A stretch of DNA of 64,000 nt from Ktedonobacteraceae bacterium (GCA_035653615.1 DASRBN010000030.1:124001-188000); one strand, 5' to 3'; shown: positions 18,314-27,916, numbered from the stretch's first letter. Numbers and translations are program-made. The notes: generated from the sequence alone by a model not told the origin.

Positions 18314-20707
18314 ATGTCAAAGGATTTCGGCTCTCCACAGAACTCATCTGGCTTAACAGGTTCAAGCCTCTCGTCTGAAACGCAGCAGATCATACTTGGC
18401 CGCTACCGTCTCTTGCAGCGCATCGGGCGGGGTGGTATGGGCGAGGTCTGGCTGGCGGAAGATCCACGACTGCACCGCCAGGTTGCCATCAAGACTCTGC
18501 CGGTACACAGTCAGAGCGACCAGGAATTTTTACAGCGATTCGAACGCGAAGCGCGTGCGGCTGCTGCACTTAATCATCCCCATATCCTGCCGGTACATGA
18601 TTTCGGTGAGCAACCGCTAGCGGATGGGCAATCCATTACCTACCTGGTGATGCCGTTTGTGCAGGGCGGTTCGCTTGCTGACCGTATACGATGGCTCATG
18701 AATAATCGTGCCAGCATGTCGCAGCAAGAGGCCGTTCAGTTTCTAGCGCAGGCAGCTGACGCCATCGACTATGCCCACGCGCAGGGCGTCATCCATCGTG
18801 ACATCAAACCTGCCAACATGCTGTTGCGAGCGGATAACTGGCTACTGCTGGCAGACTTCGGTATTGCGCGCATACTGACCGATCAGAATCGCCTGACACA
18901 GACGGGCATAGGCGTCGGCACTCCCGAATACATGGCTCCCGAGCAGGCGCAGGGACAGGCAAGTGAGGCCAGCGACAACTATAGCCTGGCTGTAATTGCC
19001 TATGAGCTCTTCACCGGACGTGTCCCGTTCCGTGCCGAAACGCCCTATGCCACAACGATTCAACATATCATGATGCCTCCACCACCACCTCGTCAGATCA
19101 ATCCATATCTCTCGCTCGCCGTCGAGCAAGTGCTGCTGCAAGGGCTGGAAAAGGACCCCACGCGACGACCTCCTTCGGCGCGTGCTTTCGTAGGTATGCT
19201 GCAACAGGCTATCTCCAGTTCACCACATGAGGCAACTTATTTCATACAGGCACAGCCTCCCACAAGTGGTACACCATTTAGCAGCACAGTGCCTGCTTTC
19301 AATTCAGCCCTGGCCAGTTCGCCAAATGTGTTCACTGGCACGAATAGTGCCACGGTGCCGTCGAGCAGCGCACAGGGGAGCAGCGAGCAGGCACGCATCT
19401 CGCGGCGTAAGGTATTGATTGGTGGCGCAGCGGCACTGCTGGCAGTGGCCGGCGTAGGCGTGGGTACGTGGGAGTTTGTCTCACATCACAATTCGACAGG
19501 AAGATCGCCTGTTGTGACCGGAGCCACACACCCGAATGCGCGTTCCTCGCCAACGAGGAGCGCGGGAAGCAATGCGAAGAATCCAGATTTCGTCCTGCTC
19601 GGCCATAATAAGACCGTCTGTGGGCTGGCCTGGTCGCCGTCGCAACAGGCGACAATGGCCCTGGCCTCGGTTGGTCTTGACGGGCAGGTCATTCGCTGGA
19701 CTATTCCCACGCTCTCAGGCTCTATGGTCAGTGTGCAGCCCCTTGCTACGCAGTCACCGGGCGCGCTTGATATCCTGCTGACGCTTTGCTGGTCGCCTGA
19801 TGGCTCGGCTATCGCGGTAGGTAATGTACTCCCTGGCAATGGCAGCGTCGATTTCACGAATACCTATATCTCGGTCTATAAAAGCGACCTGAGCGCGAAC
19901 GCTTTCGGCCTCGGCACTCCGCTCAAGGTCAGCGGTAGCAACATTATCGCCGGTATGGCCTGGGCGGGTCGCTACCTGGTAACGGGTGTGAATATTACCA
20001 GCTCGAATCCCAACAATACCCAGCTCACCTCACAATACGAACTCTTTGACCCTACAATGAGTGCTAGCGCGCTGGGAATATCCACTCTGACAGGTTATAT
20101 CAACAATCCAATCCTTGATCCCTGTGTTCCGATGGTTGCTTCGCCTTTTGATAGCTCACTGCTGGCTTTCGCCTCAAACGGCGCCGATCCCAACAACGTT
20201 ACTGAAGCTGTCACGATAGCAAGAATACAAGCCGGTAGGACACCAGGTTTGAAATTTGTGACGAATACATCGGCTCTGACCGGAGTATCCGGTGTCACGT
20301 GGTCAAACGATGGAGCTTTTGTCGCGGCATACAGCGATGACCACACGCTCAATGCAAGCTCTATCGCCATCTGGAACGCGAAGGACAACTATAGCCAGGT
20401 GGCGCCGCCTCAACTGCCGAATAATGTTAACACTAACCTGCGCGGATTAGCCTGGTCGCCCTCGACCAACCACCTGCTCGCGGCAGGTGATGACCGGGGC
20501 AGCATCTACATCTGGAAATTTTATCCGGGCAGCTCCGGCAATGCTTTTCCGCTGGCAACCATTCCTGGTACGCTCAAGGATGCGAAGCAGGGCAGCGCTG
20601 AGGTAACTGCCCTGGCATGGTCCAATGATGGGCAATGGCTGGCCGCGGGATACAATGACCTCAATGCGAGCATTTACGTCTGGAATAGCTCGCGCTGGCT
20701 AGGATGA
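18314..20707 (+). CDS. Ser/Thr protein kinase with extracytoplasmic WD40-like propeller (copy 1)
   Basis: About 797 residues. The N-terminal eukaryotic-like kinase has the glycine loop GRGGMGEVWLAED, VAIK lysine, HRDIKPAN catalytic loop, DFGIAR and the PEYMAPEQ segment, so it should be active. A Ser/Thr/Pro-rich linker follows, then ISRRKVLIGGAAALLAVAGVGV, a single helix preceded by a twin arginine, and then a WD40-like propeller with GLAWSPSQQ and WSPDGSAIAVG blades. This is a transmembrane receptor-kinase layout. Start ATG 18314 has AAGGAAG 6 bases upstream; the longer TTG 18167 frame lacks support. The next gene is a close relative 10 bases downstream. Confidence 0.9.
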   Translation: MSKDFGSPQNSSGLTGSSLSSETQQIILGRYRLLQRIGRGGMGEVWLAEDPRLHRQVAIKTLPVHSQSDQEFLQRFEREARAAAALNHPHILPVHDFGEQPLADGQSITYLVMPFVQGGSLADRIRWLMNNRASMSQQEAVQFLAQAADAIDYAHAQGVIHRDIKPANMLLRADNWLLLADFGIARILTDQNRLTQTGIGVGTPEYMAPEQAQGQASEASDNYSLAVIAYELFTGRVPFRAETPYATTIQHIMMPPPPPRQINPYLSLAVEQVLLQGLEKDPTRRPPSARAFVGMLQQAISSSPHEATYFIQAQPPTSGTPFSSTVPAFNSALASSPNVFTGTNSATVPSSSAQGSSEQARISRRKVLIGGAAALLAVAGVGVGTWEFVSHHNSTGRSPVVTGATHPNARSSPTRSAGSNAKNPDFVLLGHNKTVCGLAWSPSQQATMALASVGLDGQVIRWTIPTLSGSMVSVQPLATQSPGALDILLTLCWSPDGSAIAVGNVLPGNGSVDFTNTYISVYKSDLSANAFGLGTPLKVSGSNIIAGMAWAGRYLVTGVNITSSNPNNTQLTSQYELFDPTMSASALGISTLTGYINNPILDPCVPMVASPFDSSLLAFASNGADPNNVTEAVTIARIQAGRTPGLKFVTNTSALTGVSGVTWSNDGAFVAAYSDDHTLNASSIAIWNAKDNYSQVAPPQLPNNVNTNLRGLAWSPSTNHLLAAGDDRGSIYIWKFYPGSSGNAFPLATIPGTLKDAKQGSAEVTALAWSNDGQWLAAGYNDLNASIYVWNSSRWLG

Positions 20708-20717
20708 TGAGAAGAAG

Positions 20718-23042
20718 ATGAGCATGTTTTCTCTAAGAGATTTGCAGGGCCGGTTGATTGGCCGCTACCGGCTCATACGCCTGTTGGGACGAGGTGGTAT
20801 GGGTGAGGTCTGGCTGGCCGAAGACAGCCAGTTGCGCCGCCAGGTCGCCCTGAAGTTGCTGCCTGTCGATGTGGCAAACGGGCGCGTCTTCCTGGAAGAT
20901 TTCGAACGCGAAGCGCGTGCTGCTGCCGCGTTGGAACATCCCAACATCCTACAAGTACACGATTTTGGCGAGCAACAGATCGATGCGAATACCATCATTG
21001 CCTATCTCGTCATGCCCAACATCGTAGGCGGCTCGCTACGTGATCGTATTCTCTCCGTTAACGGGCCGCTTCCACCCGGTGAGGCGTTGTCATACTTGCG
21101 CCAGGCGGCCAGTGCCATCGACTACGCGCACAGTAAGCAGGTCTTGCACCGCGACATCAAACCCGCCAATATGCTGCTGCAACAGAACTGGCTGTTCCTG
21201 GCCGATTTTGGCATCGCCAAGCTGCTCTCCAGTCCTACCTTCGCCGGTCGCACGCATAGCGGGGCAGGCACGCCCGAATATATGGCTCCCGAACAGGCGC
21301 AGGGACATGCCGTGCCAGCCAGCGATATTTACAGCCTGGCAATGACCGCTTACCTGCTTTTGACGGGCCATTTGCCTTTCCAGGGGGATACACTCACCGT
21401 ACTGCGCAAGCAGGTCGAGGAGGAGCCACCCCGCCCACGTCAGTTCAATCCTGCTATACCGCTTGTGGTCGAGCAGGCGCTGCTGTGGGGGCTGGCGAAG
21501 CGACCAATCGATCGCCCTGCTTCCTGCGTCCAGCTGGTCGATGCACTGGAAGGTAAATGGCAAGGCCCGCATGCCATCACCGATGCCGAAGGAACCATTC
21601 TCGCGCCGTGGAGCAAACATTATACCGGTCGGGTCCCACTTACCTATTCCGGCCCAACCAATATGACGAATACAGTAGCTGTTGCTCAGGAAGGTGCTGC
21701 CCCGTTTATTGTGCAGACGCAGAAGGCCCCGGCTTCGCCTGTAGTATCTGGTACAGCAACAAGTAAAGCGGGTAAGAAGATATCGCGTCGCTCGCTGCTC
21801 ATAGGTTCTACAGGCGCGGCGGTTGTAGCAATTGGAGCGGGCAGCGCGCTCTTCTACTACCTGCATTCGCATTCAGGCATCATGACAACGCATACTATTA
21901 CTTCCGGTAAGCGTACAGTACCCGGGCCTACTCCGACTCCCATTCCTGGGCCGCAGAAGCTCATTCCAGGTATTCCCTTGCTCTCGCTGGTGGCGCACAA
22001 GGATGCCGTGGCGCAGGTAGCCTGGGATAAGACGGGACGTTACCTGGCGAGCGGAGGTAGAGACTCATCTATCTTCCTTTGGGATATCGGCACACTGCTT
22101 CCTACCGTTACCAGCCAGCGGACGCTTCTCATGCCCACACGCAGCTGGAAGCTGCCAGGCCAGGTGCTTCCCAACGCTCTTTCCTGGTCGAACGATGGGC
22201 GTATGATCGCTGCTGTAGTGCTTGATCAAAATGTCTATGTTATCAATACCAACAGCGACGCCGAGCCGCAGATTTATACGGATAGCAGCCAGTCCAACAA
22301 TATTTTCACCCCCAAATATGATCTGGTCGCATGGTCACCGGTCAGTAATATATTTGCCACGCATGATTTCAACTCACCGGGCATCAAATGCTCGCTCTGG
22401 CAAGCTGGTCATCTCAACGGTCCGCAGAGTACGCTGAACTATTTCGACCCAACCGTCAGTAACAATGCTGGCTTCCTCGACGCCTTAAGCTGGTCGGTTG
22501 ATGGCTCAAAGCTGGCGGGCCATACTGATTACAGCAAGGAGGTTATCTGGAATGTGGCGAGCGGGAACGTCTTGCAGACCTTCACGATGGTCAACCGGCC
22601 ACAATTTGGTAGCAATGTCATCATCAATAATGAGTGCCAGGCCTGGTCGCCCACTGCTCCCGGTGTACTCGCGACCTCCGATCTTGACCTGATCTATATC
22701 TGGGACGTGACGAGTAATAAACAGTTGCTCACGCTGCAAATCAATGAGCCGCTGCTAAAGAACGATATTCATCCACCCTACGTCTGGTCAATGTCGTGGT
22801 CGCCGAACGGTCGTTATCTGGCAGTATCCTTGCCGCGTTCGCCGCGTATCTATATCTGGGATATCCAGATGGCGCTGCAAAAGTACACAGCTAAAACCTA
22901 CATCAACCAGACGCTACTATTCCCACAGCACAACATCAGCAACGGTTCCGCCATCAATCTTGCCTGGTCGCCGGACGGGCGCTACATCGCCGTTGGCTAT
23001 GATGATACAACGGTGATCGTCTGGAAGGTGGATGGAGCGTAG
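20718..23042 (+). CDS. Ser/Thr protein kinase with extracytoplasmic WD40-like propeller (copy 2)
   Basis: A 774-residue paralogue of the preceding gene, in the same order: kinase (GRGGMGEVWLAED, VALK, HRDIKPANML, DFGIAK, PEYMAPEQ), proline-rich linker, twin-arginine helix ISRRSLLIGSTGAAVVAIGA, then WD40 blades such as VAQVAWDKTGRYLASGG and LAWSPDGRYIAVGYDD. It also has a longer PxP-rich stalk (VPGPTPTPIPGP). The kinase domains are far more alike than the propellers, which fits duplication followed by change of ligand. Gap of 10 bases to copy 1 indicates co-transcription, and the pair may phosphorylate each other. Confidence 0.9.
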   Translation: MSMFSLRDLQGRLIGRYRLIRLLGRGGMGEVWLAEDSQLRRQVALKLLPVDVANGRVFLEDFEREARAAAALEHPNILQVHDFGEQQIDANTIIAYLVMPNIVGGSLRDRILSVNGPLPPGEALSYLRQAASAIDYAHSKQVLHRDIKPANMLLQQNWLFLADFGIAKLLSSPTFAGRTHSGAGTPEYMAPEQAQGHAVPASDIYSLAMTAYLLLTGHLPFQGDTLTVLRKQVEEEPPRPRQFNPAIPLVVEQALLWGLAKRPIDRPASCVQLVDALEGKWQGPHAITDAEGTILAPWSKHYTGRVPLTYSGPTNMTNTVAVAQEGAAPFIVQTQKAPASPVVSGTATSKAGKKISRRSLLIGSTGAAVVAIGAGSALFYYLHSHSGIMTTHTITSGKRTVPGPTPTPIPGPQKLIPGIPLLSLVAHKDAVAQVAWDKTGRYLASGGRDSSIFLWDIGTLLPTVTSQRTLLMPTRSWKLPGQVLPNALSWSNDGRMIAAVVLDQNVYVINTNSDAEPQIYTDSSQSNNIFTPKYDLVAWSPVSNIFATHDFNSPGIKCSLWQAGHLNGPQSTLNYFDPTVSNNAGFLDALSWSVDGSKLAGHTDYSKEVIWNVASGNVLQTFTMVNRPQFGSNVIINNECQAWSPTAPGVLATSDLDLIYIWDVTSNKQLLTLQINEPLLKNDIHPPYVWSMSWSPNGRYLAVSLPRSPRIYIWDIQMALQKYTAKTYINQTLLFPQHNISNGSAINLAWSPDGRYIAVGYDDTTVIVWKVDGA

Positions 23043-23233
23043 AGCGCCTTTCCACTCGTATTCACCTGTTCTTGCTAGAAAATTGCTATTTTTTTGAGCA
23101 TAGTGTGTCGTTTTGTCCATCCACAAAAGTAGCGGTTTTGAGGCGCATGTGATACAATCTCTAGCAATCTCATTGAGTCGTCGCCTCGCACGCACGCCAT
23201 AGAGAATGGGTTCCACGGGAAAGTACTACGCAC

Positions 23234-24208
23234 ATGATGAGTACAAATGAGAAGGATGCAGAGGCTTTAGATGCCTATTCTAACGCGGTAACCTCTGCTG
23301 CCGAAAGAGTTGGGCCTGCAGTTGTACGTATTGATATAGAACGCGAGGGCGGACGCTATGGACAGTATTATGCTCCTCGCCCGGAATATGGTGGTGGATT
23401 AGGTTCCGGCTTCATTTTCGCCTCGGATGGTCAGATTTTGACCAATGCCCATGTTGTTGCCAATGCGCGGCGTATTCGTGTGACCCTGGCCGATGGACGT
23501 ACTTTTGATGCTGGACTGGTTGGCAGCGACCCCGAAGTTGATGTAGCAGTGCTGCGTATTGGCGCAGATCACCTGCCGGTCGCTGAACTGGGCCGCACAC
23601 CTTTAAGAGTAGGTCAACTGGTGATTGCCGTCGGGAATCCCTATGGATTGAACTGGACTGTTACAGCAGGCGTAATAAGCGCGCTGGGTCGCACGCTTGA
23701 AGGTGCGGGCGCGCGCGGCAGAATGACCAACCTGATTCAGACAGATACCTCCATCAATCCGGGAAATTCTGGTGGGCCTCTTGTCGATAGCCAGGGGCGT
23801 GTGATCGGCATCACGACGGCCATGATGCCGATGGCGCAAGGCCTGGGTTTCTCAATCCCGCTGGATACTGTAAAAGCCGCGATTGCCCGTATTAATCAGC
23901 GGCGCGAAGCCAGACCCGGCAGCGTATCTATGGGCGTTGGCGGAATGCGCGTGCAGCTGGATGCCAGGCTGCGGCAAAGCCTCAATCTGACGCAGCAATA
24001 TGGCATGGAGGTTCTCGAAGTGCGCGGTGATGGCCCCGCCGATCTCGCAGAACTGAAGCGCATGGACATCATTATTGCTGCCGATGGTGAACCTGTCACC
24101 GAACCGAAGGATTTACAGCGCATCGTGCGCCACCATCGAGCCGGCGAAAAAGTGATCGTTAGTTTCTTAAGAGGGGGTAAACAGCGTAAAGTTACGGTTG
24201 TGTTATAA
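23234..24208 (+). CDS. S1C-family (HtrA/Deg) serine protease with PDZ domain, apparently cytoplasmic
   Basis: A 324-residue trypsin-fold protease. The triad is H73 (TNAHVV), D103 (DPEVDVAVL) and S179 (GNSGGPL), with the usual IQTDTSINPG lead-in. A PDZ domain (about 230-324) carries LAELKRMDIIIAADGEPV. Unlike most HtrA proteins there is no N-terminal signal peptide or membrane helix: the first 25 residues are hydrophilic. It would therefore work in the cytoplasm, in protein quality control or regulated cleavage. Either of two adjacent ATGs (23234, 23237) could start it. A 192-base gap separates it from the kinase genes. Confidence 0.9.
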   Translation: MMSTNEKDAEALDAYSNAVTSAAERVGPAVVRIDIEREGGRYGQYYAPRPEYGGGLGSGFIFASDGQILTNAHVVANARRIRVTLADGRTFDAGLVGSDPEVDVAVLRIGADHLPVAELGRTPLRVGQLVIAVGNPYGLNWTVTAGVISALGRTLEGAGARGRMTNLIQTDTSINPGNSGGPLVDSQGRVIGITTAMMPMAQGLGFSIPLDTVKAAIARINQRREARPGSVSMGVGGMRVQLDARLRQSLNLTQQYGMEVLEVRGDGPADLAELKRMDIIIAADGEPVTEPKDLQRIVRHHRAGEKVIVSFLRGGKQRKVTVVL

Positions 24209-24263
24209 TCCTTTTCCTTTTCAATATCAAGGTGCCTGTGATTCCATCGAAACTCAAAGCATC

Positions 24264-24280
24264 TTGATTTGATAAATCAA
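24264..24280. promoter_or_regulatory. AT-rich dyad upstream of a small membrane protein gene
   Basis: TTGATTT (24264-24270) and AAATCAA (24274-24280) form a perfect 7-bp inverted repeat with a 3-base centre, about 80 bases before ATG 24362. It could be an operator; no regulator is adjacent. Confidence 0.35.
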
Positions 24281-24361
24281 AATGTGCTACGTCTTATACA
24301 TTGAAAGGGACGTGACACAGGATCGGGTAATTGGTCCCGCCCGTAGAACAAGGAAAAGGCT

Positions 24362-24670
24362 ATGGCACAATTAGTTTTCCTATTCATCTTTGTAGGAGTG
24401 CCGGTAGCGCTGATAGTTATAGGCACGAAGTTGAATATGTTCCTCTTTTCCCGGGGAGTGCTGGGGCCAAGTCGATATGCCCGTGTTCATCCCATTGGAT
24501 CGCTTGCAGCGCGAGCTGAGCGCCCGTCGGCTGAACAGCGGTTTTACAGCAGCCTGGGTAAGGAAGAGGATGAGAGTACCCGTTATGCGCGTCACGGGAT
24601 AGCGCTCATAGCTGTTGTCGCGGCTGTAGTTGTTCTGGCGGCATTTTCTCTGCTGGCTGCGGTGCATTAG
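24362..24670 (+). CDS. small membrane protein with two helices
   Basis: 102 residues with one hydrophobic helix at each end (LVFLFIFVGVPVALIVIG and ALIAVVAAVVVLAAFSLLAAV) and about 50 polar residues between. ATG 24362 is preceded by AAGGAAAAGG. I do not recognise a family. It stands alone between the protease and a terminator. Confidence 0.6.
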   Translation: MAQLVFLFIFVGVPVALIVIGTKLNMFLFSRGVLGPSRYARVHPIGSLAARAERPSAEQRFYSSLGKEEDESTRYARHGIALIAVVAAVVVLAAFSLLAAVH

Positions 24671-24730
24671 TAGCATCGGATACCAGTGGAAGAGGTAATA
24701 CAGGATTGTAGCTTTGCAATAAAACCAGAA

Positions 24731-24760
24731 TGCCTGGTCTTTTCTATAGAAGACCAGGCA
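24731..24760. terminator. terminator between convergent genes
   Basis: An 11-bp perfect stem (24731-24741 with 24750-24760), 8-base loop, A-run on one side and T-rich sequence on the other, so it can serve both the small membrane protein gene and the minus-strand operon ending at 24810. Confidence 0.8.
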
Positions 24761-24809
24761 TCTTTCATCAGATGTAATTTACCTGTCGTTGAGACGGCGT
24801 ATCCAGCTA

Positions 24810-25271
24810 TCAATACACCCCGCCTAATTTCCGGTGATCCCATGAGATGATCTCCACCGGTTCCACAAAGACCAGTACGCGTTTTGGAACCTGGGCTGCA
24901 ATCATCTGGCGCGTAGCATCATTCAGGGGACCGCCGGTGTAACGTTCGAAAATCTTCTCAGCTATGCGTTGAATAGTTTCGCGGTCATCGTTGAGTATTG
25001 CTCGCCCTTTGATCTGAACACCTCGTAGTTCTTCATAGCGTACACCTGTCTCAACCAGGCAGGTAAGCCGCGGATCTCGCCGCAAGTTGAGCGCTTTTTG
25101 CGATTTGGCATAGGTCCAGAAAACGAGCTGTCCATCGATCAGCACATACCACATCGCAACGAGGTGCGGCCATCCATCGTGATCAATAGTCGCCACCTCT
25201 AAGGTACGTTGCTCTTCAAGGAAAGCAAGTATTTCCTCGTCAGTCATGCGAATCTGGTCTCGACGACTCAT
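24810..25271 (-). CDS. PPOX-class (pyridoxamine 5'-phosphate oxidase-like) flavin/F420-binding protein
   Basis: A split-barrel protein of 153 residues, starting at MSRRDQIRMTDEEILAFL. The pattern EVATIDHDGWPHLVAMWYVLIDGQLVFWT and TYAKSQKALNLRRDPRLTCLVE is the typical PPOX core; many such proteins use F420 or FMN to reduce unsaturated compounds. ATG 25271 has GGAGGG 6 bases upstream; the frame is open to 25346 but that part overlaps the upstream gene. It is the last gene of an operon with a PAC2 protein and a CoA-ligase alpha subunit. Confidence 0.82.
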   Translation of the reverse strand: MSRRDQIRMTDEEILAFLEEQRTLEVATIDHDGWPHLVAMWYVLIDGQLVFWTYAKSQKALNLRRDPRLTCLVETGVRYEELRGVQIKGRAILNDDRETIQRIAEKIFERYTGGPLNDATRQMIAAQVPKRVLVFVEPVEIISWDHRKLGGVY

Positions 25272-25288
25272 GTATTTCCCTCCAAATT

Positions 25289-26716
25289 TCAAAGCTTTCC
25301 GGCCAGAAACATTCCAACTTCGGCTAGCGCCGCCATGGCCCGGCACGTAATCTCGATGGACTCGTAATAGGGCACGTTCTCCTGTCGCAAAATGTGCAGC
25401 GCGGGGATATCATGGCGGGCATAAACAGTCTGCAACAAGACCGGTTTTTGGTACTGCCTGACGAGCGTGCCCAGTTCATGCGCCGCGGCTTCCTCGCGCG
25501 CGCCAAATTCTTCTGAGAGGAGCTGGCGATATCCGCCAAAGAGACCCGTGACAATCACGCCATCGACCTGCGGGTCTTTCAAGCAGATCTCCGTCAACCA
25601 GGCGAATGACATGGGATCTTCATCTGCCGCTCCTGCCACATCGACCGGATTCGTAGATGTGGCTCGATCTGGCATAAGTTTGCGCAATGCTCGCTGCGTT
25701 TCTGTTGAGAGTATAGGTACCTGCAGCCCTGCACGTATGGCTGCATCGCCCGTAGCGATGCAACTGCCGCCTCCATCGCCGATAATCGCGATGCGACGTC
25801 CTCCGCCAGGTGTAGGTGGTTGCATCGCGAGCGCCTGGGCTACCGGAAAAAGTTCGTCTGAACGCAGGATGCGCACTACGCCGCTACCAAGCAGGCTGGC
25901 ATCGTTGTCCGGTCGCACCCTGGCTACCGTTCCTGTATGGGCGAGCGAGGCGCGCACACCCACCTCTGTAGCGCCGCTCAGCAGGATGACGACGGGCTTA
26001 TAGCATCCGCGTTCCCGCATCTCTTGCGTGACCTGGCGCAACGTTTCCTCCGAGACCGCTTCGACGTACCCGGCGATCACGCTGGTTTCTGGATCGTTCG
26101 CCAGGTATTGCACGCATTCGGGGAATGTCACGTCTGCGGCGTTGCCAATGCTTAAAAAGGTGGTGAAACCGAGGCCGTCTAAATTGGCCTGGGCGTAAAA
26201 GTACATGCCGAGGTTGCCACTCTGCGATACCAATCCTATGGGGCCGGCAGGCAAGGGAAATACCATGCCCAGCGCGTTGAGATGCGAGCGGCGAACATAA
26301 ATTCCCATGCAGTTGCTGCCGATGATACGAATGCCATGGTCGCGACATCGTGCCACCATCTGCTGTTCCAGGACGCGACCCTCGGTGCCGGTTTCGCTGA
26401 ATCCTGCTGTAATGAGAACAATACCCTTGACGCCGTGAGCAATGCAGTCATCGATTGCCTGGGCAACATGGTTAAAAGAGGTGGCAATGACTGCCAGATC
26501 GACGGGGCCAGGTACATCACGCAGGTTAGCGTAGGTTGCGCGTCCCAGCACCTCGCGAATTGTGGGGTTGATGAGATAAATAGCGCCGGGAAATCCACCG
26601 GCAATCAGCTGCCTGGCTGCCACATTCCCCCATTTGTGGGGAGAACGTGAAACGCCAATGATAGCCACGGAACGAGGATGCAGCACTTCCTCGAGCGTAT
26701 ATGTAGTGCCGCTCAT
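25289..26716 (-). CDS. CoA-binding / ADP-forming acyl-CoA synthetase alpha-type protein
   Basis: A 475-residue protein with an N-terminal CoA-binding Rossmann domain (HPRSVAIIGVSRSPHKWGN), then a succinyl-CoA-ligase-like flavodoxin domain (GPIGLVSQSGNLG) and the ligase segment with the likely phosphohistidine in ASLAHTGTVA. This matches the alpha part of ADP-forming acetate/acyl-CoA ligases. The ATP-grasp beta part is neither fused nor adjacent, so it needs a partner coded elsewhere or has another role. The start overlaps the stop of the PAC2 gene (ATGA). Confidence 0.85.
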   Translation of the reverse strand: MSGTTYTLEEVLHPRSVAIIGVSRSPHKWGNVAARQLIAGGFPGAIYLINPTIREVLGRATYANLRDVPGPVDLAVIATSFNHVAQAIDDCIAHGVKGIVLITAGFSETGTEGRVLEQQMVARCRDHGIRIIGSNCMGIYVRRSHLNALGMVFPLPAGPIGLVSQSGNLGMYFYAQANLDGLGFTTFLSIGNAADVTFPECVQYLANDPETSVIAGYVEAVSEETLRQVTQEMRERGCYKPVVILLSGATEVGVRASLAHTGTVARVRPDNDASLLGSGVVRILRSDELFPVAQALAMQPPTPGGGRRIAIIGDGGGSCIATGDAAIRAGLQVPILSTETQRALRKLMPDRATSTNPVDVAGAADEDPMSFAWLTEICLKDPQVDGVIVTGLFGGYRQLLSEEFGAREEAAAHELGTLVRQYQKPVLLQTVYARHDIPALHILRQENVPYYESIEITCRAMAALAEVGMFLAGKL

Positions 26717-27675
26717 GCATCGCCCTCGTCATTTTTTTGCTGGTTATTTTCACGTTCCTTGCGCAGAAGTTCTTCGACGCTGCGAATCAGGGTATCGGCG
26801 CTGGGTAATGGGCCTGTGCTTATTGGTTTGTCGGGATTGACAATCAACTCGTCGTCCTCGCTCTCTTCATCCTCATCCTCCTCATCGAGCAGGTCAGAAG
26901 CCTGCTCTTCCAATCTGCGCACGTATGCGCTGGCCTCCGGGTCTCGCGCTACCAGCGCTGTTATTTGCTCCTCGAAGCGCACGGCATCGGCCTGTATATC
27001 ACTCAAGTCAAGGCCGAATGAGAGGAATATGTTCATATACGTAAGTAGCGCGGCGGTTACCTTAATATTCGGAGTTGCGGCAAGATAGTGTGGCGCTGCT
27101 GCCCAGAGACTTGAAACGGGGATGCCAGCGTTACGCAAGCTATCGTGAAGCACTCCAACCATGCCGGTTGGGCCGGAATAGCTCGAACTGCGCACATCCA
27201 ACTCGCGCAATCGCTCTAACAATTCGGGACTGGATGAAAAGCCAGAAATGGGTACATCCATAGAATGTGGAATATCGACCAGAAATGCTCCGAGTAGTAA
27301 GGCCTCAGAGACGTTAAAACCCTTGCATACATCCATAAATGTTTTCGTAAATGTTTTCCATTTCAGTTGCGGCTCAGCTCCAAGATAGATAAGGATATCG
27401 TGATCCAGGTAGGGGGCTGAGTATGACAAAAACTGATTGCTAGGCCAGATAATCGTATTCTGTATACCCTTGTTAGATTGGACTAAAGGGCGAGTTTCCG
27501 TAAAAACGAAGAATTCCTCAGGATCGATTTCCGCAAGCTTCGTTGGTTTCCAACGCTCAATGAGAAACTTTACGGCGGTTGTTGCGGCATCGGCTGCGTC
27601 ATTCCAGCCCGCAAATGCTGCTATGAGCAGGGGGTTGCGCAGTTCGGGCTGCTTAAAATATTGTACGTAATCCAT
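26713..27675 (-). CDS. PAC2-family protein (proteasome-assembly-chaperone-like)
   Basis: About 320 residues from ATG 27675 (GAGG 8 bases upstream); the frame is open to 27780. The core LLIAAFAGWNDAADAATTAVKFL and the SFSSSPELL / YSGPTGMVGVLHD segments are those of PAC2 proteins, often found in Actinobacteria and Chloroflexota with proteasome-like systems. A strongly acidic tail (DLLDEEDEDEESEDDE) follows. No proteasome gene is in view. It is the first gene of the three-gene operon, coupled by a 4-base overlap to the CoA-ligase gene. Confidence 0.82.
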   Translation of the reverse strand: MDYVQYFKQPELRNPLLIAAFAGWNDAADAATTAVKFLIERWKPTKLAEIDPEEFFVFTETRPLVQSNKGIQNTIIWPSNQFLSYSAPYLDHDILIYLGAEPQLKWKTFTKTFMDVCKGFNVSEALLLGAFLVDIPHSMDVPISGFSSSPELLERLRELDVRSSSYSGPTGMVGVLHDSLRNAGIPVSSLWAAAPHYLAATPNIKVTAALLTYMNIFLSFGLDLSDIQADAVRFEEQITALVARDPEASAYVRRLEEQASDLLDEEDEDEESEDDELIVNPDKPISTGPLPSADTLIRSVEELLRKERENNQQKNDEGDA

Positions 27676-27881
27676 AATATAACCTCGACATTTACCTGCG
27701 GGTGTCAGGTATCCTTTGAGTTTTGTAGCCTCTATTGTACCACGATTGAAAAGGGATAGATAAATATGAAGGTGGAGCATAGGAACCAGGGGATCGTGTT
27801 CGTAGCGAAATCGTCTAATCGTGTTGAAAGAACAGAATCTATATGAATAGAAGCATGGATATTTCTTATAGCCATGAACTA

Positions 27882-27910
27882 TTGACCAAAATTAGAGGGG
27901 CCACTATACT
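27882..27910 (+). promoter_or_regulatory. promoter giving a probably leaderless rluA-type message
   Basis: TTGACC (27882-27887), 17-base spacer, TATACT (27905-27910). The ATG of the next gene is at 27917, 7 bases after the -10 box, exactly where transcription would start. No ribosome site fits in between. Confidence 0.7.
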
Positions 27911-27916
27911 CTAAGC

